A DNA stretch of 64,000 bases from Lyngbya sp. PCC 8106 (GTDB lineage Bacteria; Cyanobacteriota; Cyanobacteriia; Cyanobacteriales; Microcoleaceae): assembly GCF_000169095.1 (NCBI RefSeq), contig NZ_AAVU01000012.1, positions 62,001 through 126,000 of the forward strand. The letters are read 5' to 3'. Of the stretch, positions 36,076 through 46,900 are shown piece by piece. A model generated the notes under the pieces. It was not told the origin of the DNA. It saw only the letters and a list, made by a program, of their open reading frames with translations, and did not search any database. Every line of letters starts with the position of its first letter. The stretch's first letter is position 1. A program made the position numbers and the translations under genes.

Positions 36076-37134
36076 ATGAAAATAACCTCTTTTAGCGATT
36101 CTCAAGCTTACTGTAACTCAGAAGTAACTCCAGTACAATCATTAGCAGAAATCAATCAATTTGTGAGTCACGAACTTCGCACTCCTATTACCTCAATTCA
36201 AGCCGCATTAAAACTCTTAAAAACTGAAAAACTCGGCACATTATCCTCACAAGGTCAGCGTTTATTAGAGATTGCACTCAACAATACTGATCGCTTAATC
36301 CGTCTGAGTCAAATCTTTGAAAATCAATCCTCTCTCCAGTCCTTAGCCCCTGTGGAGGTGATCGAAAAATTTCGTCTAGAAAAAGAACTCCACCAAGCCT
36401 TAAAACAAGATGAATTTGTTCTCTTTTATCAACCCATTGTTTGTACCCAAAATGCAAAAATTGTCGGATTTGAAGCCTTAATTCGCTGGCAACATCCTCG
36501 ACGCGGTTGGGTGACTCCGATAGAATTTATTCCCCTCGCTGAAGAAACAGGACTCATTCAACTCATCGGAGATTGGGTTTTGCGCCAAGCCTGTCAGCAA
36601 CTTGAAATTTGGCAAGAACAATTTCCTTTAGATTCATCTCTAAAAATGAGTGTTAACTTGTCAAGTCTACAACTGTCTAATCCTCAATTAAGTTTACGAG
36701 TCCAACAAATTATTCAACAAACTCATCTCAACCCCGAAAGTCTACAACTTGAGATTACAGAAACAGCCTTTTTAGAAAACTCCTCCATCGCACTCGCCAA
36801 TTTACAGAATTTAAAACAGCAAGGAGTTTCCCTCCATATCGACGATTTTGGAACAGGATACTCTAACCTTTCTCGCCTCCAAGACTGGTCTATTGATGTA
36901 TTGAAGATTGATAACTCTTTTGTGAGAACTGGAAAATGGAATATGATCCAAGCGATTTTGATGTTAGCTCAGAGTTTAAATCTAGAAGTGATTGCAGAAG
37001 GCGTAGAAACCGAACAAGATTGGGTTCAACTCCAGCAGTTGGGATGTCCTTATCTTCAAGGCTATTTATTTTCTCGTCCCGTAGATAGTCAAGCTGCAAC
37101 CTTGTTAATCGCCGAGCAATTCACTGGTCATTGA
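36076..37134 (+). CDS. HisKA-EAL protein (c-di-GMP phosphodiesterase with kinase dimerisation domain)
   Basis: A 352-aa protein. Residues 25-85 read as a histidine-kinase dimerisation/phosphoacceptor domain with the H-box VSHELRTPITSIQ (H32), but no HATPase follows. From about residue 100 a complete EAL domain is present: FEALIRW, MSVNLSSLQL, EITETAFLE, IDDFGTGYSNL, LKIDNSFV, AEGVETEQD, so catalysis (c-di-GMP to pGpG) is expected. The arrangement suggests a phosphodiesterase whose activity depends on phosphorylation of H32 in trans or on kinase heterodimers. Confidence 0.9.
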   Translation: MKITSFSDSQAYCNSEVTPVQSLAEINQFVSHELRTPITSIQAALKLLKTEKLGTLSSQGQRLLEIALNNTDRLIRLSQIFENQSSLQSLAPVEVIEKFRLEKELHQALKQDEFVLFYQPIVCTQNAKIVGFEALIRWQHPRRGWVTPIEFIPLAEETGLIQLIGDWVLRQACQQLEIWQEQFPLDSSLKMSVNLSSLQLSNPQLSLRVQQIIQQTHLNPESLQLEITETAFLENSSIALANLQNLKQQGVSLHIDDFGTGYSNLSRLQDWSIDVLKIDNSFVRTGKWNMIQAILMLAQSLNLEVIAEGVETEQDWVQLQQLGCPYLQGYLFSRPVDSQAATLLIAEQFTGH

Positions 37135-37321
37135 TACACCTATTTCCTTTCAGTAGAGGGCTTGTTTACTATTCTTTTTGGCTGATTCTCTTGAGACTTG
37201 AGACAATACAGTTGACTTTATACTAAAAAATAAAGTTACCCTGATTTCAAATTCAACAGAGAATAAAAAGAGGTATAAACAAGCTAATTAATTTTGATAA
37301 AAAGATCAATATAAATGTTTA

Positions 37322-37705
37322 TTAAACTCCTGAGCGCCACTCTAAAATCTCTGCCAACTGTTCGGCAAAATTCAGAGGATTGATTAATTTAGAGAGAACG
37401 GCTTTAACGCCTAAATTAGTATAACGGGGTTGTTCATCAGCTTTTGCTTTCGCTGTCAGGAGAATAACCGGAATATTTTGAGTTTCAGGATTTTTTTGCA
37501 ACTGCTCGAAGGTCGTCGGGCCATCCATATCAGGCATAATCACATCTAAGATAATCGCATCGGGCTGATAAGTACAAGCCATTTCTATACCTTCTTGACC
37601 TGATTCAGCGGTCAAAATTTCCCAACTACTACTCATTTCTAGACTCATTTGCAGAAGCTCCCGAATATCCTCCTCATCATCAATTAACAAGATTCGTCGT
37701 TTCAT
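37322..37705 (-). CDS. Single-domain response regulator
   Basis: A 127-aa CheY-like receiver (134 aa if started at 37726). IDDEEDIREL provides the acidic pair, AIILDVIMPDMDGP the phosphoacceptor, LTAKAK the conserved Thr, and VKAVLSKLINP the Lys. I prefer MKRRILLIDDEED at 37705. It lies between the EAL and GGDEF multi-domain genes and is read leftward, downstream of the GGDEF gene on the same strand. Confidence 0.9.
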   Translation of the reverse strand: MKRRILLIDDEEDIRELLQMSLEMSSSWEILTAESGQEGIEMACTYQPDAIILDVIMPDMDGPTTFEQLQKNPETQNIPVILLTAKAKADEQPRYTNLGVKAVLSKLINPLNFAEQLAEILEWRSGV

Positions 37706-37862
37706 TTTGCTCCATTCAGTTCTCATATTCTGTTGTCTTTTTCAATAAAATTTATTTTTTCAGTCTCTATTATCAACTTAAATCAAGACGTGAAAAAACG
37801 AAAACATTTCACAGGTTTGTCACATTCTCAGAATTGAGAGTTAAATATCCAACATTTTAAAT

Positions 37863-40337
37863 CTACATTGACCTCGAAACCCGAGAAGTCGTCAAACAGC
37901 GGTTTCCTCCAGTCGCTTTTGCTTGATAGAGTGCTGCATTAGAAGCTGTATATAGACTCAATAAATCCGTTCCATCCTCTGGATAAGTGCTAATTCCTAC
38001 ACTCACAGTCAATTGAATCTCTACATAGTTGATGATGGGAAAAACAGTTTTTTCAACCGACTTGAGGAGTTCAATCATCCGTTTTTGACCATCCACTCGG
38101 TTACTCGCGTACAAACCCACCAAAAACTCCTCACCTCCCCAATGAGCGACAATATCCTCATCTCGGAACTGATGCTGTAAAATCTGGCTAAACTGTCTAA
38201 TCACCTGCTCTCCAACGGTATAGCCATATTGATTATTAATAGATTGGAAACAATCAAGTGCAATTAACGCCAAGCAAAACGGCTGACAATGGCGTTGTGA
38301 TAAATGCAAATATCGATTCAAATCATGGGTAGAACGCCGACGATTTGCTAACCCAGTAATCGGATCAGTTTCCGCTAAACTTCTCAATAAATGAATCCGA
38401 TCCAAACGATTAAAAATACGGGTAATCAGTTCAGCTTCAGCAAAGGGTTTGGAAATATAATCATCGGCTCCAGCTTGATAGATATCTTGAATCGTTTGAG
38501 GTTCTTTTCGAGCCGAAAGAAATAAAATCGGTAACGCATTCCAACTGCGATCTGTCCGCACAGTTTGACACAGTTCTACCCCGTTGAAAAAAGGCATTTC
38601 TAAATCTAAAATCAGCAGTTCCGGTGCGGTTTTTTCTAGAGTTTCCCAGAATAAACGGGGATCATCTAAGGGTGTAACCTCTAAACCATAGGAGGGGAGC
38701 AATTCTAGCAAACGATTGAGCGTAACCGGATCATCATCTACTGCTAAAATTTGAGTTGAAGCTGTTGGAGTCGATTGGAGAATATCTTTAATTGTAGTCA
38801 GAACTTGATCACAAGATGCCGATTTTGATAAAAAAGCATTTCCCCCCAACCGAGCAACTGTCGCCCGATCACTCATATCATCCCTTACTGTCCACACTAA
38901 TACAGGTAACTCCGAAAACTTATGCTGCAATTCTTCAAGTAATACAAAACCCCCGTCTTGGTGATCGGGAAATACTAAGTCTAGCAACACTAAATCTGGA
39001 GGCGTTTCTTGTAAAATTAGGCGAGCTTTTTCGAGTTGGGTGATTACATCAAGTTGAATATTCCAGTTAATCGCCGCTCGTTGTAACTGTTCGGTGAGTT
39101 CGAGATCATCATCAATCACTAAAACCCGATATTGGGTTTTTTGAGGAGTCGGAATTTGCCGATTAGCAATGAAGTTTTGATCTTCAGCTCGGGGTGTTTT
39201 TTCTTCTAACCAATTGAGAGGTTGTTGCAGTTCTTGATGAAGTTGAGCAATGAATGTTTTGAGGATTTCAATAGAAGTCTGATTTTGAGGATCTTGAGGA
39301 GCTTCAATAAACCATTGTTCGATTTGTTGAGCCAGTCGATATCCCGATTTAAACCCAAATATTCCTAGCGAACCTGCAAGTTTATGAGCCTGCATTGCTG
39401 CATTTTGACAAAGTTCTGGCGTTAAATCTGGAATCGGATCAGTGGTGATTGTTTGCTCTAAAGTCTGGATACGATTGAAAATTAGCGTCTTAAATCGTTC
39501 CCAGGAAGCCGCTAGATTCATCACAGACGAAGAATTCAGCGTGCTTTGAGTGGCGATTGACGCGGTAGCGTTACTGGCGGAGCCAATCGCCTCCGGTGAT
39601 TTCTGAACCGAATGAACGGATAAGGCCGAGGAACTCAGAGGGAGAGGGGCTTGAGATTGGCTCTGGGAAAGGGGTTTGAGACGGTAGCCCACTCCATAGA
39701 CGGTTTCAATGATTTTATCCGCATTCACCGTTTTTAGCTTGCGTCGCAACCGTTTGATATGCGCTCGCACTGTATGTTCATTCGGCTGACTTTCAAAAGA
39801 CCACAGATGTTCGAGAATAGCCGTTTGAGTTAAGACTCGTTTCGGGTTGCGAAGAAACAGTTCCAGCAAGCTGTATTCTTTGGGAGAAAGAGACAGAGGG
39901 TGTTGTTGGTAGGTGACTTCCCGTGAGATCGGATCGAGATGGAGAGAGTTCCATTTTAGCAAGGGAGCATTTGCTTGGCGCGGAGAACGGAGTAAAGCTC
40001 GAATTCGAGCAAAGAGTTCGCGAGGGCTAAAGGGTTTTATCAGGTGATCATCGATACCTGCTTCTAAACAAGCGACATGATCAATGCTGCTATTTTGAAC
40101 TGTTAAAAGTAGAATCGGGACGCTATAGCCTTGCTCACGAATGCGCTGACAGAGATCAACTCCATTGAGTTTAGGTAGGTGAGCATTAACTAATAATAAA
40201 TCATAAGTGAAAGCTTCTACATAAGCCCATCCTTGTTCGCCATCTATAACGACATCAACAATATAACCTTGTTCTATTAGTGCTTTTTTAATTTGATGAG
40301 CTTGTGCTGCATCATTTTCTATGACTAAAAACCGCAT
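37863..40337 (-). CDS. Six-domain response regulator: REC-HTH-Hpt-REC-REC-GGDEF
   Basis: An 824-aa protein. Domains in order: receiver (1-115), OmpR/PhoB winged helix (125-220; NEHTVRAHIKRLRRKL), Hpt with its histidine in AHKLAGSLG (270-360), receiver (395-515; LVLLDLVFPD), receiver (530-650; LLILDLEMP) and diguanylate cyclase (655-820) with GGEEF and an RxxD inhibitory site (RDED) five residues before it. The first receiver has Asn at the phospho-acceptor place (LLVNAHLPKLNG, N51), so it probably cannot be phosphorylated. It links DNA binding, phosphorelay and c-di-GMP synthesis. Confidence 0.9.
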   Translation of the reverse strand: MRFLVIENDAAQAHQIKKALIEQGYIVDVVIDGEQGWAYVEAFTYDLLLVNAHLPKLNGVDLCQRIREQGYSVPILLLTVQNSSIDHVACLEAGIDDHLIKPFSPRELFARIRALLRSPRQANAPLLKWNSLHLDPISREVTYQQHPLSLSPKEYSLLELFLRNPKRVLTQTAILEHLWSFESQPNEHTVRAHIKRLRRKLKTVNADKIIETVYGVGYRLKPLSQSQSQAPLPLSSSALSVHSVQKSPEAIGSASNATASIATQSTLNSSSVMNLAASWERFKTLIFNRIQTLEQTITTDPIPDLTPELCQNAAMQAHKLAGSLGIFGFKSGYRLAQQIEQWFIEAPQDPQNQTSIEILKTFIAQLHQELQQPLNWLEEKTPRAEDQNFIANRQIPTPQKTQYRVLVIDDDLELTEQLQRAAINWNIQLDVITQLEKARLILQETPPDLVLLDLVFPDHQDGGFVLLEELQHKFSELPVLVWTVRDDMSDRATVARLGGNAFLSKSASCDQVLTTIKDILQSTPTASTQILAVDDDPVTLNRLLELLPSYGLEVTPLDDPRLFWETLEKTAPELLILDLEMPFFNGVELCQTVRTDRSWNALPILFLSARKEPQTIQDIYQAGADDYISKPFAEAELITRIFNRLDRIHLLRSLAETDPITGLANRRRSTHDLNRYLHLSQRHCQPFCLALIALDCFQSINNQYGYTVGEQVIRQFSQILQHQFRDEDIVAHWGGEEFLVGLYASNRVDGQKRMIELLKSVEKTVFPIINYVEIQLTVSVGISTYPEDGTDLLSLYTASNAALYQAKATGGNRCLTTSRVSRSM

Positions 40338-40917
40338 AAGATTTCTGCCTCAGATTTGTTAACTTAAAATAGATGCGAATAACTCTGTTTAAAATTCTTG
40401 TGATTTCATGCTGTCCTAACTTCTACAAAGCAGAAGCTATCTTTACCCGATAATCAATACAAATAATAGAAGTTCAGTGATTTTTTATCCATCATTGGTG
40501 ATCAAAGCCTGATTCCAGAAAATAGTTTCAATTTACTATCCTATCACGTTTTTCTCTGGCTTATGGTTATTTTGAGGCAAATTTTTATATCAAGTTTGAT
40601 TGATTGTTTGATTGTTTTATTTTCTCAATTTATACTTTGCTCTAGTATTTCAATTAATTTTGATCAATTAATCGTTAGGCAATCTTGCTATATAGCGCTA
40701 CTTGAATCGGGAACAGGGAACACCGGATCAGGGAACAGCAGACTATGAAAGGATTCTAGGATTTAGAAATGTCCTAACCTTTATGCGTAGTGCTATAGTA
40801 GAATATCCTCAGCTTTATGCGTAGCACTATATTGTTTTCTGTCTAAAAAATAATCTCCCATTCAAAACTATCGTCAAGAACAGGAGAATCATCTATTCAT
40901 TAAATTGATGCTAAAAT
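40338..40917. other. 580-bp gap between signalling block and giant gene
   Basis: No supported gene. CTTTATGCGTAGTGCTATA (40779-40797) is repeated as CTTTATGCGTAGCACTATA (40813-40831), and a GGAACAGGGAACACCGGATC-like run lies near 40709. These are degenerate intergenic repeats of a type common in filamentous cyanobacteria. It also contains the upstream region of the six-domain regulator. Confidence 0.5.
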
Positions 40918-43900
40918 CTAATCAGCATCGTACAATCGAACCACAGAAATCGTGACTTCACCTTGATTATCCTCAGGATAACTATCAAAGAAAAAGGCGT
41001 ATAAAGTAGACGTTTCTTGAACTTCCAACGTTAACGAATCGTGATAGCCATTCAACGTTGACCAAGTTGCACCAACAGGAACCCGAGTTTTCTTATTAAT
41101 GACTGTCCCGCCATAAATCCAGAAAATCACCATCGGTTCACCCGTCGGAAAAAGCTCAGAACCATAACCAAACGCACCGCTCTTAATTCGCACAACATAA
41201 ATACCCGGTTCTAGCGTGTGAGAAACCGCCGTTTCTTGAAGCTGTTTCATGCGTTGATCATCAAGCAAGTGACAATTTTGGCGACTATGAACCGTCAGAT
41301 GTTGAATCGCACAATTACCCGGAGTCATCGCTTGCGGGGTTGTCATCACCGTCGGAATAGATCCCTGACGCACCGATTCCGAAACCGTGCTAATCGTCGC
41401 TCCCGTCATTCCTAGAGTCGTCTGATCAATCAAAGCCGACCCCGAAATCCGTACCGAATTAGAACGAGCCAACATCAACCACTCGTCATCCTCAGTCACA
41501 TAACCAATTTCCGCGAGATAATCACAATCAGCTTCTAGATTCGGAATTTGCAACTGTTGAATCAACTCATGGCAATTGTATCGTCGCAGATTCTGAACCG
41601 ATTGCGTCTCCAAATCAACCTCAGTCACCTCATAAATCCGCAATTGAAACTTCTGTCCACCTTGGGCTTGTGCCGCTACACGCGCCGCCCTGGGCAACTC
41701 CCAATGAGCATCAATACTCTGGTTATCACTGAGCATTAATGTAATACAAGCGGCGATCGCCACCTGCGGAGAAACCCCCGTCACATCGCTGATCAGACCC
41801 GAAGTTGCCGGAACTCGTATCCGGTTAGAACGAGCCAACAACAACCACTCATCCGTCTGGGTCATATAACCAATCTCAACAATATACTCACAATTAATGT
41901 TGAGGTTCGGAACTTGCCATTGTTTGATCAACTCATTGCAATTGTACCGTTGAACACCGTGAGCAGACTGAGTATCTAAATCAATCCCAGTCACCTCATA
42001 AACGTGCAGTTGGAACTTTTGTCCGCCCTGTTGTTTCGCTCTGGCTTTCGCCCCATCCGGCACTTCCCAACGAGCATCAACCAATTCATTTTCACCGAGA
42101 CTTAGGGTAATATAGCTCGAAGACGAACTCAAAGCCGAAAGCGGTTGTTCTGTTGCATTGACTCCGGTAAAAGCCACAGCCATTGACCCGATTTCCTCCT
42201 CATCTGTTGTCTCCTCAACCGGAACATACAGACGATTAGAACGAGCCAACAACAACCACAGTCCCTCCTCCGTCAGATAACCAATTTCTGCTAAGTATTC
42301 CCGTTGACTGTCAAATTCAAACTGCCAACTCGAAATAGATTCAGCGATGGGACATTCTTCGATCAAAGCGCTCGCCGGAACGTCAACAGAAATATTCGTC
42401 ACATCATAAACCCGGAGTTGATACTGAGAGCCGCCCTGTTGTTTCGCTCTGGCTTTCGCCTCATCCGGTACTTCCCACTCCGCATCAAGGGTTCCTTCTT
42501 CACCGATAGTCAGAATAATCCGACAAGGAATAGAAGACAAACTCGGCAGAATCATCACCCCAGGCATTAACTCTACATCCGATAAATCTGGGGTTGTCAG
42601 CGCCGGGATACGAACTCGATAAGAACGAGCCAAAACGAGCCATTCTCCCTCATCGGTCAGATAGCCAATTTCAGCAAAATAGTCATGGTTGCCGAACAAG
42701 TGTAGGAGTTCAGGATGGGGAAGGGAAACATTAAAATCGTATTGTTGAACGCTGTTGGTTGCCATCGAGTCAGCCGGAATATCGGTGACATCGTAAATAT
42801 ACAGTTGAAACTGATGGGCGCCCCGTTGTTTAATGTCTTCAACTGCCGCATCAGCAACTTCCCAATACACATTTGCCGCTTCATTATCACAGGGAATGAG
42901 TGTGACTCGACAACGGTTAACATCAAGCGTCGGAACCACTCCCGGATCAGGAATTGAGATGTCAAGATTTGGCTTTCCGGTGAATTCAACCGGAGTGATG
43001 GTTGCCGTGGGAATGCGAACTCGATAAGAACGAGCCAACATTAACCATTCTCCATCATCGGTCAGATAGCCAACTTCAGCAAAATAGTCATGGTTGCCGA
43101 ACAAGTGTAGGAATTCAGGATGGGGAAGGGAAATATCAAAATCATATTGTTGAACGCTGTTGGTTGCCATCGAGTCAGCCGGAATATCAGTCACATCATA
43201 CAGATGCAGTTGAAACTGACGTCCGCCCCGTTGTTGGGCATCTTCGGTTGCCGCATCAGCAACTTCCCAATAAACATTAGCCGCTTCATTATCACAGGGA
43301 ATCAAAGTCACCGAACTGGTTGTACCTGAACCCCGACGAGAAATTCCCCCTGCAACCACTCCAGCACCTATTAGACCCGCCCCCATTAAACCTAAATTTC
43401 TCGGGGTGGCATCTTCATCTCGAGTCGAAGTAGCCGGAACTCGAACCGAGTTAGAACGACCCAACCTTAACCATTCACCATCATCGGTTACATAACCGAC
43501 TTCTGTGAGATAATCGCGATCGCCAGAGAGTTCCAGTTGCCAATCAAACGTAGATTCATCAAAGTCACATTGCTCAACAATCGTAGTACCTGGTTCCTGA
43601 CCACTAATGTTCGTTACATCATAAACTCGTAATTGTAATTGTCGTCCGCCGCGCTGTTTGGCGACATCTTTGGCTTCATCGGAAATATCCCAACGAATAT
43701 CAACTGTTCCCTCACCTGTCGGGATTAAAGTCATGTGACTAGGAAAGGAAGATAAAGGCGGAAGTGTAGGGACTTCTTCTATCGGGGATGCAGTCTCAGT
43801 CTCCTGACTAGGATGTAAACCGCCTTGCGCCCCGGTATTGATTCGGACTCGGTTAGAACGAGCCAGCATCAACCATTGACCAACACCCGTAATGTAACCA

Positions 43901-46900
43901 ATTTCTGCGAGATACTCACAGCTAGAGTCTATAATCGGTACTCGTCGCTCTTGTATTGATTCTTCACAATCATATCTGCGAACACGGTTCGGGCTTTGAG
44001 TGTCGAGATTCTCAACATCAGTGACATCATAAATTCGCAGTTGCATTTGCTGTCCTCCCCGTACACGCACGGCAGTTTGAGCCGCATCTGGAATATTCCA
44101 ACGAGCATCTGCGGTGTGATTATCTCTGAGCGTCAGTGAAATCTGACTTCCCAAGTCCGTTAACACCGGAATTAGGGCGGCACCGCCTGCACCTAGTCCG
44201 AGAACCACTCCATCCTCGGCTGTGACTTGAGGGGTGACTGTATCGGGTGTTGTCTCAACCCCTGGTGTGCAAACTCGGTTAGAACGAGCCAACCTCAACC
44301 ATTGATTTTCCTCCGTCAGATAACCGATTTCCACTAAATAGGTGTGATCACTTTTGAGGTTGTGGAATTGTTGGTGTTGAGTTAATTCATCCCAATCGTA
44401 TTTTTGCAGACTGTGAGGGGGATGACGATCAAGATTATCAATATCGGTGACATCACAAATTCGCAGTTGGGGATATTGTCCCCCATGTTCAATGGCAGCA
44501 CTTTTAGCGGAGGTGGGAACTTCCCATTCAGCATCTGCGGTGTGATTGTCTTTGAGTTTGAGGGTAATATGACTTCCAAAAGCCGTTAAATAGGGAATTA
44601 GAGCCGCTGCCAAGCCTCCAACACCAACTAATTCGGGGACAACGACTGCATCAGGTGTGACTTTCGGTGTGAGAGCATCTGTTGTTGTTTCAACCCCTGG
44701 TGTGCAAACTCGGTTAGAACGAGCCAATCTCAACCATTGATCATCTTCGGTTGCATAACCAATTTCTGCTAAATAGATGCGATGGCTTTCTAGGTTAGGA
44801 AATTGTTGCTGTTGAGTTGATTCATCCCAGTCGTATTTTTGCAGACTGTGAGGCGGTTGACCATCGAGATCATCAATATCAGTCACATCACAAATTCGCA
44901 GTTGGGGATATCGTCCCCCATTTTCAATCGCCGCAGCTTTAGCAGTGTCGGGAACTTCCCATTCAGAATCTGCGGTGTGATCGTTAATCAGCCATAGCGT
45001 TATATGACTCCCAAAAGTCGTTAAAAAAGGAATCAGAGCCGCAGCACCACCTGCACCCAACATTCCACCCACTAACCCCATATCAGGTGTGACGACCGGG
45101 GTGACTGTATCGGTTGTTGTCTTAACCCCTGGTGTCCGAACTCGGTTAGAACGAGCCAATCTCAACCATTGATCATCATTGGTGACATAACCAATTTCTG
45201 CTAAATACGTGCGATGGCTTTCTAGATTAGGAAATTGTTGGTGTTGACTTGATTCATCCCAGTCGTATGTTTGCAGACTGTGAGGCGGTTGACCATCGAG
45301 ATCATCAATATCAGTCACATCACAAATTCGCAGTTGGGGATATCGTCCCCCATTTTCAATCGCCGCAGCTTTAGCAGAGTCGGGAACTTCCCATTCTGCA
45401 TTTGCGGTGTGATCGTTAATCCGCCATAGCGTTATATGACTTCCAAACGTCGTTAAAAAAGGAATCAGAGCCGCAGCACCGCCTGCACCCAGGATTCCAC
45501 CCACTAACCCCACATCGGGTGTGACGACCGGGGTGACGACCGGGGTGACGACATCGGTTATTGTCTCAACCCCTGGTGTCCGAACTCGGTTAGAACGAGC
45601 CAATCTCAACCATTGATCATCATTGGTGACATAACCAATTTCTGCTAAATACGTGCGATGGCTTTCTAGATTAGGAAATTGTTGCTGTTGACTTGATTCA
45701 TCCCAATCATATTTTTGCAGACTGTGAGGCGCTTGACCATCGAGATCATCAATATCAGTCACATCACAAATTCGCAGTTGGGGATATCGTCCCCCATTTT
45801 CAATCGCAGCAGCTTTAGCAGAGTCGGGAACTTCCCATTCCGCATTTGCAGTGTGATTGTCTCTGAGTTTGAGGGTAATATGACTTCCAAAAGCCGTTAA
45901 AAAAGGAATTAGAGCCGCAGCACCGCCTGCACCCAACATTCCACCCACTAACCCCATATCGGGTGTGACGACCGGGGTGACGACCGGGGTAACGACATCG
46001 GTTGTTGTCTCAACCCCTGGTGTACGAACTCGGTTAGAACGAGCCAATCTCAACCATTGATCATCTTCGGTTGCATAACCCATCTCGGTGATGTAGTCCC
46101 GGTTGCCTTCTAAGTTGGGGACAGATCGTTCTTGAGTAGACTCGTCACAATCATAGATCTGAACCTTGTGAGGTGCTTGCTGATCAGGATCATCAATATC
46201 GGTGACATCATAAACTCGCAGTTGCAGGCGTTGTCCTCCATTTTCTTTGGCAAAATCCTGGTCTCCCTCGGGTACAACCCAATAGGCATAGGCATTTTGA
46301 TCGTTACCGGGGGCTGCCAGTGTGATCCGACTATTTGGCTGTCGCCCTGCCCACCATGCAGCCCCTAATCCTAGTCCACCTGCAAGTATTCCCAGTCCTA
46401 AACCTGAAGGTGTTGTACCTCCATTTCCAGCAGCGACGGAAGTGCCGCTAGGGGTTATGGGTGTAGCGGTTGTCAGATTGGTTCCAGGAGCGACTGGGGT
46501 TCCTCCGGTTGTCGCCGGAGTGGTTGGTGTTGCTGTTCCGCTTCCAATTCCTGTCGCGGGAGTTGTCGGTGTTGCTGTTCGAGTTCCCGTAGCGGGAGGT
46601 GTCGGTGTTGCTGTTCGAGTTCCTGTTGTCGGAGGTGTTGGGGTACCTGTTCCAATTCCTGTTGCTGGAGGTGTTGCTGTTCCAATTCCCGTTGCTGGAG
46701 TAGTTGGTGTTGGGGTACCTGTTCCAATTCCTGTCGCCGGAGTTGTCGGTGTTGCTGTTCCAATTCCCGTTGCTGGAGTGGTTGGTGTTGGAGTACCTGT
46801 TCCAGTCGGAGGAACTGCGGCGTCGTTTATCGGTTCTCCTTGACCTCCCCGAAGTAACCACCAAATTAACCCCCCTAAGAGCGGAATTCCGAGGAGTAAT

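Noticed and set aside
40563..40748. 61-codon plus-strand frame
   Set aside because: Hydrophobic by AT-rich composition, ends in a dispersed repeat, no binding site.
46322..46843. 173-codon frame opposite the giant gene
   Set aside because: Val/Pro/Gly-rich mirror of the minisatellite; an artefact of low complexity.
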